A DNA stretch of 64,000 nucleotides from Vreelandella hamiltonii (GCF_014651775.1 NZ_BMXN01000018.1:1-64000); one strand, 5' to 3'. Positions 7,760-17,146 are shown, numbered from the stretch's first letter. Made by a program: numbers and translations. The notes: generated by a model not told the origin, from the letters alone.

Positions 7760-7768
7760 GTCACTCTC

Positions 7769-8542
7769 CTAAAGGCGCATCTCGATGCCGCGCTCGGCCA
7801 TGTAACGCTTGGCCTCGGGAATCGTGTGCTCGCCAAAATGGAAAATGCTGGCGGCCAATACCGCATCCGCACCGCCTTTCAATACGCCGTCCACCAGATG
7901 GTCCAGGTTGCCGACGCCGCCCGAGGCAATCACTGGCACGCTGACGGCCTCGGAAATGGCGTGGGTCACGCCCAGATCGAACCCGATTTTGGTGCCGTCG
8001 CGGTCCATGCTGGTCAGCAGTAGCTCGCCTGCGCCGAACTCGACCATTTTCTTGGCCCACTCGACGGCATCCAGGCCCGTCGGGCGGCGCCCACCGTGGG
8101 TGAAGATTTCCCAGCGGTCGGGTTCGCCCTGCTGAGAAACCTTCTTGGCGTCGATGGCCACCACGATGCACTGGCTGCCAAATCGGTCGGCGGCTTCCCG
8201 CACGAACTCCGGGTTGGTCACGGCGGCGGTGTTGATCGACACCTTGTCGGCGCCCGCGTTGAGCATGGTGCGAATATCGTCGCAGGTGCGAATACCACCC
8301 CCCACGGTCAGCGGGATGAACACCTCGCCAGCGATCCGCTCGACCATGTCCACGGTGGTGGCGCGGTCTTCGTGGCTGGCAGTGATGTCGAGGAAGGTGA
8401 TTTCGTCGGCGCCTTGCTGGTTGTAGCGCTGGGCGATCTCCACCGGGTCACCGGCATCGCGGATACCGACGAAGTTCACGCCCTTCACCACGCGCCCGGC
8501 ATCGACATCCAGGCAGGGAATAATGCGCTTGGCCAGGCTCAT
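7769..8542 (-). CDS. hisF: imidazole glycerol phosphate synthase, cyclase subunit HisF
   Basis: A 257-residue TIM barrel that joins ammonia from HisH to PRFAR, giving imidazole glycerol phosphate and AICAR. The N-terminus [21 protein letters not shown] contains the catalytic Asp of CLDVD. VGGGIRT and VIASGGVG are the two phosphate-binding loops. The start is fixed by the four-base overlap with hisA; the longer upstream frame is hisA shadow. It is the fourth gene of hisBHAF and the usual length. Confidence 0.97.
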   Translation of the reverse strand: MSLAKRIIPCLDVDAGRVVKGVNFVGIRDAGDPVEIAQRYNQQGADEITFLDITASHEDRATTVDMVERIAGEVFIPLTVGGGIRTCDDIRTMLNAGADKVSINTAAVTNPEFVREAADRFGSQCIVVAIDAKKVSQQGEPDRWEIFTHGGRRPTGLDAVEWAKKMVEFGAGELLLTSMDRDGTKIGFDLGVTHAISEAVSVPVIASGGVGNLDHLVDGVLKGGADAVLAASIFHFGEHTIPEAKRYMAERGIEMRL

Positions 8543-9285
8543 GCACGGCCTCCGCTCAGCTCGTCGCTCAGGCGCTGGGCCTCGGCGACATCCAGGCTGC
8601 CTTCGTAGATGGCGCGTCCGGTAATCGCCCCCAGAATGCCGCTGTCGGCCACGTCGCACAGCGCGCGAATGTCATCCAGGTTGGTGACGCCGCCCGAGGC
8701 GATCACCGGCAGGCCGCCTTCGCGGGCCAGCGCCGCGGTGGCTTCCACGTTCACGCCCTGCATCATGCCGTCGCGGGCGATGTCGGTGTAGACGATGCTG
8801 GAGACGCCATCGTTGGCGAAGCGCTTGGCAAGCTCGGTGGCCTTCACGGTGGACACCTCGGCCCAGCCGTCGGTGGCCACGAAGCCATCCTTGGCATCCA
8901 GGCCCACGATGATGTGGCCCGGGAAGGCGCGGCACATTTCACCGACGAATTCCGGCTCCTTGACCGCCTTGGTACCGATGATCACGTAAGAGACCCCGGC
9001 GTTCAGGTAGTGCTCGATGGTGTCCGCCGAGCGGATGCCACCGCCGATCTGAATGGGCAGGTTCGGGTAGGCGCGGGCAATGGCCGTCACCGCGTCGCCA
9101 TTGACCGGTTTGCCTTCGAAAGCGCCGTTCAGGTCCACCAGATGCAAGCGACGCGCACCGGCGTCTACCCAGCGCGCGGCCATGGCCACCGGGTCGTCGC
9201 CGTAGGAAGTGGCTTCGTCCATGCGGCCCTGCTTCAAGCGCACACACTGGCCGTCTTTGAGATCAATCGCGGGAATTACCAACAT
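8539..9285 (-). CDS. hisA: ProFAR isomerase HisA
   Basis: A 248-residue TIM barrel catalysing the Amadori rearrangement of ProFAR to [22 protein letters not shown] carries the catalytic Asp of [15 protein letters not shown] and VIASGGVTN are the phosphate-binding loops, and YTDIARDGM is the second acid region. A GAGAGG site precedes the ATG. It lies 11 bases after hisH and overlaps hisF. Confidence 0.97.
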   Translation of the reverse strand: MLVIPAIDLKDGQCVRLKQGRMDEATSYGDDPVAMAARWVDAGARRLHLVDLNGAFEGKPVNGDAVTAIARAYPNLPIQIGGGIRSADTIEHYLNAGVSYVIIGTKAVKEPEFVGEMCRAFPGHIIVGLDAKDGFVATDGWAEVSTVKATELAKRFANDGVSSIVYTDIARDGMMQGVNVEATAALAREGGLPVIASGGVTNLDDIRALCDVADSGILGAITGRAIYEGSLDVAEAQRLSDELSGGRA

Positions 9286-9296
9286 AGTGAAACCTC

Positions 9297-9938
9297 TCAG
9301 GGCGTCCAGGTGACAAAATTTTCCAGCAGGCGAAGGCCTGCGCGGGAGCTTTTTTCCGGGTGAAACTGCACCGCGAAGGTGGCATCGCGGCCAATCGCCA
9401 CGTGGGCGCTGACGCGACCGTAGTCCGTCGTGCCGAATACCTGGGCATCGTCGGCGGCATTCACGTAGTAACTGTGCACGAAATAGAAGTGTTCGCGGTC
9501 ATCGATGCCGGCCCACAGCGGGTGATCATGATGCTGGGCGACCAGGTTCCAGCCCATGTGCGGCACTTTCAAACGCTGCTCCTGGGCATCGCGCATGTCC
9601 GCCGGGAAGCGGTCGACGCTGCCCTGGAAGAAGCCCAGGCAGTCCACGCCGCCATTCTCTTCGCTGCGCTCCATCAGCATTTGCTGACCCACGCAGATAC
9701 CCAGCAGCGGCTTGGCCTGGCGGGTCAGAATCTCCTCCACCAGCCCGCGCAGCTCGGTACGCTCCAACTCGCCCACGCAGTCGCGGATGGCCCCCTGGCC
9801 AGGTAGCACCACGCGGGTCGCGCCCAGAATGCGCCGGGGGTCACGGGTAATGATCACGTTCTCATGGGTGACGTGTTCGAGCGCCTTGGCGACCGAGTGC
9901 AGGTTGCCCATTCCATAATCGATCACGGCAATGGTCAT
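9297..9938 (-). CDS. hisH: imidazole glycerol phosphate synthase, glutaminase subunit HisH
   Basis: A 213-residue class I glutamine amidotransferase supplying ammonia to HisF. The triad is intact: the nucleophile in GICVGQQML and the His and Glu of QFHPEKS. The N-terminus [16 protein letters not shown] is typical. It lies 52 bases after hisB and 11 before hisA in the same operon. It contrasts with the nucleophile-less relative at 5773-6465. Confidence 0.97.
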   Translation of the reverse strand: MTIAVIDYGMGNLHSVAKALEHVTHENVIITRDPRRILGATRVVLPGQGAIRDCVGELERTELRGLVEEILTRQAKPLLGICVGQQMLMERSEENGGVDCLGFFQGSVDRFPADMRDAQEQRLKVPHMGWNLVAQHHDHPLWAGIDDREHFYFVHSYYVNAADDAQVFGTTDYGRVSAHVAIGRDATFAVQFHPEKSSRAGLRLLENFVTWTP

Positions 9939-9990
9939 GAAGCGCTCCTTGTCGAGGTCATCGAGCGATGGCTGATCGCTGCGTTAGGCA

Positions 9991-10584
9991 TTACAGGCAC
10001 CCTTTGGTGGAGGGCATCTGCCCGGCCATGCGGGGGTCTTCCGACACGGCCATGCGCAGGGCGCGGCCAAAGGCCTTGAAGATGGTTTCTGCCTGGTGGT
10101 GGGCGTTGAAGCCCTTGATGTTGTCGATGTGCAGCGTCACCCGGGCATGGTTCACGAAGCCCTGGAAGAACTCCCAGAACAGCTGGGTGTCCATGCTGCC
10201 GATGGTATCGCGGGTAAATTCCACGTTCATGAAGAGGCCGGGACGCCCGGAGAAATCGATGACCACCCGTGAGAGCGCTTCGTCCAGCGGCACGTAGGCG
10301 TGGCCGTAACGGTAGATGCCGCGCTTGTCGCCAATCGCCTCATGAAAGGCCTGGCCCAGGGTGATGCCCAGGTCTTCGACGGTGTGGTGGTCGTCGATAT
10401 GCAGGTCGCCCTTGGCGTCGATATCGAGGTCGACCATTCCGTGCCGAGCCACTTGGTCAAGCATATGGTCCAAAAACGGAACGCCCGTGTGGCAGCGAAG
10501 ACGGCCTTCACCATCAAGGTTGACGCTGACCGTGATCTGCGTTTCGTTGGTGTCACGGCTAACCGTGGCAATACGCGCTGACAT
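9991..10584 (-). CDS. hisB: imidazoleglycerol-phosphate dehydratase HisB
   Basis: A 197-residue monofunctional dehydratase, without the N-terminal phosphatase half seen in E. coli. The metal-binding motifs HHTVEDLG and [12 protein letters not shown] are both present. The start [16 protein letters not shown] has AGGAG on the minus strand; the longer frame upstream is not conserved. It is the first gene of hisBHAF, and the intergenic region to 10757 holds the divergent promoters. Confidence 0.97.
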   Translation of the reverse strand: MSARIATVSRDTNETQITVSVNLDGEGRLRCHTGVPFLDHMLDQVARHGMVDLDIDAKGDLHIDDHHTVEDLGITLGQAFHEAIGDKRGIYRYGHAYVPLDEALSRVVIDFSGRPGLFMNVEFTRDTIGSMDTQLFWEFFQGFVNHARVTLHIDNIKGFNAHHQAETIFKAFGRALRMAVSEDPRMAGQMPSTKGCL

Positions 10585-10757
10585 GTTGCATCTCCTGCGC
10601 CGAGGCGCACTCTGAGGAATAATCGGCGGGCGGCGGCTGCGGCCAAAACAAGCATTATAGAGAATCGGCCCCCCCATCCGCTACAATGCGTGAAATGTCG
10701 CCGCCCATTGCGGCGCTCAAACAGCAGCCTGGCTGCATTGGCAACGAGGATTTCACC

Positions 10758-11240
10758 ATGCCGGTGACACTGCAATACGTCGACCAGGCCCGATGGGACG
10801 CCGATGAGCAAGTGCGTATCGACCTCGTGCGTATCTATGAAGACGCACCGCAAGAGCGCATGCCACCCCCCAGGGTCTTGCCCTTCATAGAGCAGCATTT
10901 ACAAGGGCAGCATGTGTTTGCCTGCGCCCTGTTCAACGACCGCCTGCTGGGAGCCGTGGCGGTGCAGGAGGGCGATGACCGCGCCTGGTGGCTATCCGAG
11001 CTGTGCGTGCGCAAGACCACGCGGCGGCGCGGCGTGGGCTCACGGCTGATGGCGCTGATGGGCGAGCAGGCCAAGGAAGAGGGCCGTGTACTGCGTATTG
11101 CCACCACCACGCTGCCGCTGGCCGACCGCGTGCTGCTATCCAAATTGGGCTATCGGCCCATCGCCGATGCCGAGCCAACGGAACCGGGCCTCCCGGCCAC
11201 CAGTGATTTTGTAGAGCTAGACCCTCAAGGGAAAGGTTAA
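10758..11240 (+). CDS. PanM/PanZ-like GNAT protein
   Basis: A 160-residue GNAT-fold protein. CALFNDRLLGAVAV and LCVRKTTRRRGVGSRLM match E. coli PanZ (PanM), the acetyl-CoA sensor that triggers self-cleavage of aspartate decarboxylase PanD. The RRGVGSRL stretch is the acetyl-CoA-binding loop. The ATG at 10758 has GAGGA upstream; an upstream in-frame Met lacks a site. The stop TAA shares a base with the asmA start. It could also be an ordinary GNAT acetyltransferase; PanM is the better fit by length and motif. Confidence 0.6.
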   Translation: MPVTLQYVDQARWDADEQVRIDLVRIYEDAPQERMPPPRVLPFIEQHLQGQHVFACALFNDRLLGAVAVQEGDDRAWWLSELCVRKTTRRRGVGSRLMALMGEQAKEEGRVLRIATTTLPLADRVLLSKLGYRPIADAEPTEPGLPATSDFVELDPQGKG

Positions 11241-13573
11241 TGAAACAGCTACTCCGTATTTTACTGGCGGCCATCGGCATTCTTGCCATTGCCGCCGTCG
11301 CTGCCGTGGTCTACGTCACCACCTTTCTGGACCCGGAAGACTTCAAGCCCCGGCTGACCGCCGTGGTGGAAGAGCAGACAGGGCTCAATCTGGCGCTGGA
11401 AGGCCCGATCAGCTGGTCGTTCTACCCGCGTATCGGTGTCAGCGTCGAGCAGGCCCGTGCCTGGCTGCCCGAACAGTCGGTGGACGAGTCTGCTTTCGCG
11501 GCGATCGACCGGGCCGAGGTGAGCGTGGCCTTCGCGCCGCTGCTACGGGGTGAAATCGCCGTGGATGGCCTGACGCTCGACGGCATGCGCCTGAACCTGG
11601 TGAAAAACGCCGAAGGCGAGGGCAACTGGGAGCCGCTGCTGGAGCGCCTCTCCGAACACAGCAACGAGTCCGCCGAAACCGTGCTGGCACCGGCAAGCGC
11701 AGGCCCCAATGCCGATGCGGGCAACCTCTCGGTGGTGCTGAACATCGCCAGCGTAGAAGTCAAAGGGGCGGATATTCGCTACCGCGATGAACAGAGCCAG
11801 GCCCTGTGGCGGGTACAGCCGCTGAACATTTCGGGTACCAACGTCAACCCGGTGCGCTCCTTCCCGCTCAAGGCCATGTTCACGCTCTCCCGGCACAACC
11901 GCCTGGATGCCGAAGTGCTGGAGCGCACGCCGGACATGACCAGCGAGGTCAACCTGGAAACTCGCCTGCGCCTTGGCTTGCAGGATGAGCAGATCACTCT
12001 GGAGAATACCCAGCTCACCACGCAGACCCGCCCTGGCGCCAACAGCGAGCCCCAGCAGCTCAGCCTGAAAGCGGCTGAAATCGTGGCGCGCATGGGCGAG
12101 CAGCAGCTCAGCATTCGGCAGGGCGTGCTGGATGCCGGCCTGCGCCATGCCGACAACTGGCAGGGAAGCCTGGCCCTTTCGCTGGCGTTCGGCCTGGAAG
12201 GCGACCTGGCCGCTCAGACTGCCCAGTTGAAGGACCTGCAACTGACCGGGCCGGATGGCCTGCGGGTCAGCGGCCACCTCAACCTCGAACAGCTGCTGGA
12301 AGCACCTCAGTACAGCGGCCAGCTCACCGCAGCCCCCTTTACCCTGCGGCCCTGGATCTCGCGCACTGGCGCAACGCTCAATACCACCAGCGAAGCGGCG
12401 CTGAGCGACGTGGCCCTGACCAGCCCGGTCGAAGGTGATCTCTCGCGCATCGCCTTGCCACGCCTCTCGTTGGTCATCGATGACAGCACCTTTACCGGCG
12501 ACGTGAGTGCTGCTCTGGATGGCAGCCAATTGAGTTTCAACCTGGACGGTGACCAGCTCAACCTGGACCACTACCTGCCGCGGCCTGCCGCCCCCGAGCA
12601 AGCCAGCCGAGGCCTGCTGCGCAGCGCCTTTGCCCAGCCCGAAGAAGCCCTGCTGCCCCAGGAGTGGCTCAGCGGCCTGACCCTGCAGGGGGATCTCAGC
12701 GTCGGCGAGCTGCAGCTGGCGGGCATGACCTTCAACGATACCCAGCTGGCGCTGCGCGGTGACGAGGGCAGCCATCGCCTGACCGGCTTCGAATCGCGTT
12801 TCTATGGCGGCGAGCTCAGCGCCACCGGCGCGCTGGACGCCACCGACAGCGTGATGACCTGGCAATTCGCGCCGCGCATCAGCAATGTGCAAGTGGCCCC
12901 GTTGATCGAAACCTTCAGTGACGAAGAGGCCCCGCTGCGCGGCCGCTTCAATCTGGAAGGCAGCTTGACGACCCAGGGCAACAGCCGTCAGGTGCTGCTC
13001 AGCAACCTCAACGGCGAGCTGGATGCCCGGCTGAACGAAGGCGCTATCCTGCGTACCAATATCTCCCGTGAAATGTGCGAGCTGGCGGCGCTGCTGGAAG
13101 GCCAGGGCACCACCCGTGAGTGGCATCCCGATACGCGCTTCGAGCGCTTCGACGCCACGTTCCAGGTACGCAACGGCGTCGTGCACAGCGATGACTTGTC
13201 GATCACCCTGCCGGGTATCGAAGTGCAAGGCGAAGGCGAACTCAACCTGACCTCTCAGGACTTCATGACGCTGGCCAATGCACGCCTTGTCGATACCGCC
13301 GACGCCGCCTGCCAGGTGAACCCGCGCCTGGAGCAGCTGCCGCTGCCCATCCGCTGTGAAGGCCACCTGGGGGATGATAAAGCCGAATGGTGCCGCTTCG
13401 ATCGCACCGCGTTCCAGGCCAGCGTGGTAGATTTGCTGCGCACTGAAGCGGGCGGCCGTCTGGAAGAAGAGCTCGAAGAGCGCCTGGGCACCACCATCGA
13501 ACGCATCGACGAGCGCCTGGGCGAGGGCGCGGGCCAGGAGCTGCGCGAAGGTATTCGCCGCCTGTTCAATTGA
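11240..13573 (+). CDS. asmA: AsmA family protein
   Basis: A 777-residue protein. An N-terminal membrane anchor (about residues 5-27) is followed by FLDPEDFKPRLTAVVEEQTG, the typical AsmA N-terminal motif, then a long beta-rich periplasmic region. AsmA-like proteins are bridge-like lipid transfer proteins linking inner and outer membranes. A conserved block near residue 600 (NISREMCELAALLEGQG) is the AsmA C-terminal domain. The tail is acidic and helical. The start overlaps the preceding stop by one base, implying coupling. Length is ordinary for the family. Confidence 0.88.
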   Translation: MKQLLRILLAAIGILAIAAVAAVVYVTTFLDPEDFKPRLTAVVEEQTGLNLALEGPISWSFYPRIGVSVEQARAWLPEQSVDESAFAAIDRAEVSVAFAPLLRGEIAVDGLTLDGMRLNLVKNAEGEGNWEPLLERLSEHSNESAETVLAPASAGPNADAGNLSVVLNIASVEVKGADIRYRDEQSQALWRVQPLNISGTNVNPVRSFPLKAMFTLSRHNRLDAEVLERTPDMTSEVNLETRLRLGLQDEQITLENTQLTTQTRPGANSEPQQLSLKAAEIVARMGEQQLSIRQGVLDAGLRHADNWQGSLALSLAFGLEGDLAAQTAQLKDLQLTGPDGLRVSGHLNLEQLLEAPQYSGQLTAAPFTLRPWISRTGATLNTTSEAALSDVALTSPVEGDLSRIALPRLSLVIDDSTFTGDVSAALDGSQLSFNLDGDQLNLDHYLPRPAAPEQASRGLLRSAFAQPEEALLPQEWLSGLTLQGDLSVGELQLAGMTFNDTQLALRGDEGSHRLTGFESRFYGGELSATGALDATDSVMTWQFAPRISNVQVAPLIETFSDEEAPLRGRFNLEGSLTTQGNSRQVLLSNLNGELDARLNEGAILRTNISREMCELAALLEGQGTTREWHPDTRFERFDATFQVRNGVVHSDDLSITLPGIEVQGEGELNLTSQDFMTLANARLVDTADAACQVNPRLEQLPLPIRCEGHLGDDKAEWCRFDRTAFQASVVDLLRTEAGGRLEEELEERLGTTIERIDERLGEGAGQELREGIRRLFN

Positions 13574-13616
13574 TACGCCTGCCTCCCTATAGAGAAGGAG
13601 GCACCACCCCCTGCAT

Positions 13617-13644
13617 GCGCCGGCCTTACCGCCGGCGCTTTTTT
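13617..13644 (+). terminator. terminator after asmA
   Basis: GCGCCGGC and GCCGGCGC form a perfect eight-base stem with a short loop and a run of six T. It separates asmA from mutY. Confidence 0.85.
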
Positions 13645-13669
13645 CATGGCAAGCACTTCAGGAGTGACC

Positions 13670-14767
13670 ATGGCCGAGATGCCTACGCCGTGCCTGGCGG
13701 CCGATGAGTTTCAACACCGTCTACTGCGCTGGTTCGACCACTATGGCCGCCACGACCTGCCCTGGCAGTCACCCCGCAGCGCCTACCGCGTCTGGGTGTC
13801 GGAAATCATGCTGCAGCAAACCCAGGTGGCCACGGTAATCCCCTACTTCGAACGTTTCATGCAGCGCTTCCCCACGCTGGAGGCCCTGGCCTGCGCCCCC
13901 CAGGATGAAGTGCTGCACCTCTGGACAGGGCTGGGCTACTACGCCCGCGCCCGCAACCTGCACAAGGCGGCCCAGCTGGCGCTGGCCGAGCATGGCGGCG
14001 AGCTGCCCACCCAGAGCGTCGATACGCTGATGACGCTGCCCGGCATCGGCCGTTCCACTGCCGGGGCGATCATTGCCCAAAGCACCGGCCAGCAGGCCGC
14101 CATTCTGGATGGCAACGTCAAGCGTTCGCTGACACGGCTGCACGCCGTGGCGGGCTGGCCCGGCCAGCCTGCGGTAGAGCGCTCCCTGTGGGCGCTGGCC
14201 GAGTACTTCACCCCCACCACGCGGTTGGCCGACTACACCCAGGCGGTGATGGATTTTGGCGCCACGCTGTGCAAACGCAGCAAGCCTGATTGCCCCATCT
14301 GCCCGTTCAATGACATATGCCGCGCCTACGCCCAGGGCGAACCGCAGCGCTTCCCGGAATCGAAGCCCAAAAAAGTTACCCCCACCCGTGAAACCCTCAT
14401 GCTGATGCTGCAGGACCCCCAGGGGCGCGTGTGGCTGGAACAACGCCCGCCCAGCGGCCTGTGGGGCGGGCTCTGGAGCCTGCCGCAGTTCGAGCGCCAC
14501 GGCGAGCTGAACCACTGGCTGGAGGATAACGTCGTCGCCGCCCGGCGCCTGGCGCCGCTGCCCGCCTTTACGCATACCTTCAGCCACTTCAAGCTTTTGA
14601 TCAACCCGCAGCCGGTGAGCTGTGAACGGCTCACCGGAGTGCGCGAAAATGGCCTATGGTATGACGTTCACCAGCCACCTGCGTTAGGCTTGGCGGCACC
14701 CGTCAAATCGCTGCTGAGCCAGCTGGCGCCGTTTGACCTAGACCCGGCACCGGGGCCAGCGCGCTGA
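13670..14767 (+). CDS. mutY: adenine DNA glycosylase MutY
   Basis: A 365-residue enzyme that removes adenine mispaired with 8-oxoguanine. The catalytic Glu is in [10 protein letters not shown]. The helix-hairpin-helix [12 protein letters not shown] is followed by LDGNVKRSL with the catalytic Asp. The iron-sulfur loop is C-x6-C-x2-C-x5-C ([17 protein letters not shown]). The C-terminal NUDIX-like domain holds [17 protein letters not shown]. The ATG at 13670 follows AGGAG; an earlier in-frame start is not supported. yggX follows after 44 bases, the same order as in E. coli. Confidence 0.96.
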   Translation: MAEMPTPCLAADEFQHRLLRWFDHYGRHDLPWQSPRSAYRVWVSEIMLQQTQVATVIPYFERFMQRFPTLEALACAPQDEVLHLWTGLGYYARARNLHKAAQLALAEHGGELPTQSVDTLMTLPGIGRSTAGAIIAQSTGQQAAILDGNVKRSLTRLHAVAGWPGQPAVERSLWALAEYFTPTTRLADYTQAVMDFGATLCKRSKPDCPICPFNDICRAYAQGEPQRFPESKPKKVTPTRETLMLMLQDPQGRVWLEQRPPSGLWGGLWSLPQFERHGELNHWLEDNVVAARRLAPLPAFTHTFSHFKLLINPQPVSCERLTGVRENGLWYDVHQPPALGLAAPVKSLLSQLAPFDLDPAPGPAR

Positions 14768-14811
14768 CCACTGGCACGATTTTCATTAGGCATCCGCCCA
14801 GGAGCTATTCC

Positions 14812-15087
14812 ATGAGCAACACCGTTTTTTGCCGCAAGTACCAAAAAGAGCTGCCCGCGCTACCTTTCCCGCCGCTGCCCGGCAAGCAGGGCCAGGAAAT
14901 ACAGGCCACGGTGTCACAGCCCGCCTGGCAAGAGTGGCAGGCCCTGCAAACCCGCCTGATCAATGAAAAGCACTTGAACATGCTCGACCCCGAAGCACGC
15001 GCCTATCTGATGGAGCAGATGGAACGCTTCCTGGACAACGAAGCCACCGACCAGGCCGAAGGGTACGTGCCCCCCAGCCAGGCATAA
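14812..15087 (+). CDS. yggX: Fe(2+)-trafficking protein YggX
   Basis: A 91-residue cytoplasmic protein of the YggX family that protects iron-sulfur enzymes and belongs to the SoxRS-type oxidative response in enterics. The conserved N-terminus [18 protein letters not shown] includes the single conserved Cys, and the C-terminal core [17 protein letters not shown] is typical. AGGAG precedes the ATG. The link to mutY is conserved, consistent with a shared oxidative-damage role. Confidence 0.95.
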   Translation: MSNTVFCRKYQKELPALPFPPLPGKQGQEIQATVSQPAWQEWQALQTRLINEKHLNMLDPEARAYLMEQMERFLDNEATDQAEGYVPPSQA

Positions 15088-15196
15088 GCCCCCGTCAGGG
15101 TTCCGCCGTTACCCGCAAAGGGCGCAGGCGTGGCCGTGGCTCACGCGGCCCAATGTGCCCTAAGCATGTGACGAGAAAGAAAGTTTCACAAAGGTG

Positions 15197-15225
15197 TTGA
15201 CGAAAACAGAAGCTTTTGGTTTAAT
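15197..15225 (+). promoter_or_regulatory. sigma-70 promoter of the tRNA cluster
   Basis: TTGACG is followed by a 17-base spacer and TTTAAT. The -10 element ends 17 bases before the first tRNA, consistent with a strong stable-RNA promoter. A GC-rich discriminator follows it only weakly. Confidence 0.7.
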
Positions 15226-15241
15226 ACGCACCGTTGGCAAG

Positions 15242-15317
15242 GGCCAGATAGCTCAGTTGGTAGAGCAGGGGATTGAAAATCCCCGTGTCGGCGGTTCGAT
15301 TCCGTCTCTGGCCACCA
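15242..15317 (+). tRNA. tRNA-Phe(GAA)
   Basis: A 76-nt cloverleaf. The acceptor GGCCAGA pairs with TCTGGCC. The D-loop is AGCTCAGTTGGTAGAGC, the anticodon loop is TTGAAAA and the T-arm contains GGTTCGATTCC. The CCA is encoded at 15315-15317. Confidence 0.96.
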
Positions 15318-15323
15318 CAACGT

Positions 15324-15398
15324 TGGGGTATCGCCAAGTGGTAAGGCACCGGTTTTTGGTATCGGCATTCCCAGGTTCGAATCCTGGTACCCCAGCCA
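15324..15398 (+). tRNA. tRNA-Gln(TTG)
   Basis: A 75-nt cloverleaf with acceptor TGGGGTA pairing with TACCCCA. The short D-arm is CGCCAAGTGGTAAGGC. The anticodon TTG sits in the loop TTTTGGT. The CCA is encoded. It lies 6 bases after tRNA-Phe in the same transcript. Confidence 0.95.
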
Positions 15399-15470
15399 TT
15401 GCCAACAAGATTTCTTGTTGATTGGCTAGCTTAACGGCAACTCAATCAAATTCTCAAGAAAACGCGACGC

Positions 15471-15546
<76 letters not shown>

Positions 15547-15586
15547 CTAAAAGTGGTTCAAAAGCAAAGCGTTAGAGAACATGATC

Positions 15587-15611
15587 AAGCCGCCCTTCGG
15601 GGCGGCTTTTT
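15587..15611 (+). terminator. terminator of the tRNA cluster
   Basis: AAGCCGCCC pairs with GGGCGGCTT through a TTCG tetraloop and is followed by T5. Confidence 0.9.
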
Positions 15612-15616
15612 CGTAT

Positions 15617-15636
15617 GTGTCTACAGCTGTAGACAC
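15617..15636. repeat. 20-bp perfect palindrome downstream of tRNA-Thr
   Basis: GTGTCTACAGCTGTAGACAC equals its own reverse complement. It lies six bases after the tRNA terminator. The rest of 15637-15754 is noncoding and contains three scattered copies of TTGGCAC (near 15673, 15690 and 15741) without an evident promoter. The site may be bound by a dimeric protein or be part of an old integration junction. Confidence 0.6.
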
Positions 15637-15754
15637 TGCCAAGGGGTTGAGCTTGTTGTAAGCGAGCGCCAGCTTTGGCACTACTTAGCGGCGCAGTTGG
15701 CACCGCTCAGCACTTAGCATAATTCGTAATTTTGCACCCAATTTGGCACAGCTT

Positions 15755-16462
15755 TTAACCAAAAAGTTCTGACCACTTCGATATCAAGTTGTTCTCGTCA
15801 ACCTCATTCAAAATCTTTTGCCCGCCTGGCCAGACAACTGCAATATCGCAGACGCTAGAAACTGATAAGCTGGTTCTGGCTACCTGTTGCATAGTCTCAA
15901 CTATCAACCTCATGTTTTGAGCTAGTGCTTCACTTATATCTACATTATCCCCAGGCAATTGCATTTTTTCGTTCAACAAGGCGTCTAATTCAACTGCTTC
16001 ATCAAAGGTGAAGTCGCTTGGGGGGAAGCATTTTGCTCGATATGATTCAAGGCCAACCAGATTTTCTTGGTTCAAGGATGGGTGGTAAGCAGCCATTTTT
16101 AAAACAGTCCCAGGGCCTTCAGGGGCTGGAGATGAGTAACTGGCAAGCCAGCCTGTAGTCTGTAACGCTCTGGCAGATACACTCGACTCTGGGTGGGATC
16201 GCGAAAAGCTATTTCTAGCATCATGTATAGCTGAAAGGACTTGATCCATATAGCATATCTTTGCCGTCTGTAGGTGCTCCTTGACTGGGGTAAGCAGCTC
16301 AACCAATCCGCATCCCGTTACGACGCCGAAAGGCGTGTGAACTATTTTATCTGCTTGCTGATGGACTGGGTGCATATCCCCAGCCGAGTCGATGCATACC
16401 TCTGCTTTATCGGCAGCAATCAGGCCTACCTTTCCCATGTGAATTGCTACTAGAAGAGTCAC
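15755..16462 (-). CDS. orphan proteasome-like Ntn-hydrolase family protein
   Basis: A 235-residue protein not found in neighbouring core gene sets. Its N-terminus TLLVAIHMGKVGLIAADK follows the proteasome beta-subunit pattern. After removal of Met the first residue is Thr, Asp is residue 17 as in the T1/D17 pair, and a Lys follows in QQADKIVHTPFGVVTGCG, the region holding K33 in beta subunits. A late SSVCDIAVVWPGG resembles the strand that supplies the active-site Ser and Asp. The start is GTG with AAAGGGG about 7 bases upstream; an ATG two bases earlier is out of frame. The DNA is AT-richer than its surroundings. It lies 12 bases after a methyltransferase remnant. HslV and Anbu are other bacterial members, but the sequence does not look like either. 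Confidence 0.55.
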   Translation of the reverse strand: MTLLVAIHMGKVGLIAADKAEVCIDSAGDMHPVHQQADKIVHTPFGVVTGCGLVELLTPVKEHLQTAKICYMDQVLSAIHDARNSFSRSHPESSVSARALQTTGWLASYSSPAPEGPGTVLKMAAYHPSLNQENLVGLESYRAKCFPPSDFTFDEAVELDALLNEKMQLPGDNVDISEALAQNMRLIVETMQQVARTSLSVSSVCDIAVVWPGGQKILNEVDENNLISKWSELFG

Positions 16463-16474
16463 ATTATCGCCCCT

Positions 16475-16771
16475 TTAAAATAGTCCCGCCGGTTCAGCCT
16501 CAACATCCCAACTAAAGATCAGCACCTCCTTGGCATCTGACCCTTTCCTGCCGCCGACGGTGTAGCGGATGTCGGTGGTTTCGATGTGGTAGTCCGCGAA
16601 GATCCGGCGGATGTCTGGGTGGTCGTTGAGGCTGATGATGGCCTTGCCTTTCAGCTTGGCCAGCATGTTCGCCATGTGCTCATGCTGCGTTTCTATGCCA
16701 AAGAGTACCTCATCTTCATCCACATTCCAGCAGGGCTGGCCGATATAGAGCAGCCGCGTCGCTCGATGCAT
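16475..16771 (-). pseudogene. C-terminal remnant of phage-type D12-class DNA adenine methyltransferase
   Basis: An open 98-residue frame matches only the last third of phage-type Dam-like methyltransferases: KGKAIISLNDHPDIRRIF, then DIRYTVGGRKG and FSWDVEAEPAGLF. In intact relatives the preceding segment carries the catalytic DPPY; here it reads LYIGQPCWNVD, so the motif is lost. The N-terminal two thirds with the SAM-binding motif are absent, and an in-frame stop lies just upstream of the ATG. It is a decayed gene, probably left by a prophage or integrated element at the tRNA-Thr locus. Confidence 0.7.
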
Positions 16772-17146
16772 CGGCTAGGTGCGGCTAGCGGCTCCACCTC
16801 ACGCAGCCCTTTCAGTCTCGATGGCATGGGGATGGGGGGCATGATGATAGGCGCCCATCGCACAGCATTTGTCGGTAATCTTTCCTACCTGAGTTAATCG
16901 GTTTGATGCGTTGCTCCTTTTGTTTGCCGTCTTTGTATCTTTTTTAAGTCTTGTGATTAATGTTTGTTTTGTTCTTTCTCTTTAATGCATATTCCAACAC
17001 CCAATCATAAACATTAAACGTTCATGATTGTCGTTCTCTTTCCTTGATATGCCCTCGGCGTTCACTAACCTCAAAGGGCTCGAGCGATAAATCGAGCGCT
17101 CTCAATCAATGAGTTTTGCCGATTACATGCAATAAGGAGATTGATC
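16772..17146. other. AT-rich noncoding region upstream of stress cluster
   Basis: No credible gene is seen on either strand. The first 100 bases continue the methyltransferase remnant. From about 16900 the DNA becomes strongly AT-rich and probably holds the promoter of the KGG-protein gene. A 29-bp imperfect palindrome lies at 17002-17030. Confidence 0.6.
17002..17030. promoter_or_regulatory. 29-bp imperfect palindrome upstream of KGG gene
   Basis: The outer arms CAATCAT and ATGATTG are perfectly inverted and the inner AAAC/CGTT bases are nearly so, around an ATTAAA core. It lies about 117 bases before the first gene of the manganese-catalase cluster and is a candidate operator. Confidence 0.45.

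Noticed and set aside
11543-13366. 607-residue open frame antisense to asmA
   Set aside because: Same explanation: antisense shadow of a long GC-rich gene, with no family features.
15194-15421. Open frame running through the Phe and Gln tRNA genes
   Set aside because: Its product is merely translated tRNA sequence; the cloverleaves are unambiguous.
15660-15755. Sigma-54 promoters from repeated TTGGCAC
   Set aside because: None of the three copies has the required GC element (TTGC) at the correct spacing.
15547-17146. Complete prophage or integrative element at tRNA-Thr
   Set aside because: No integrase, structural or replication gene and no duplicated tRNA end was found; only remnants are present.
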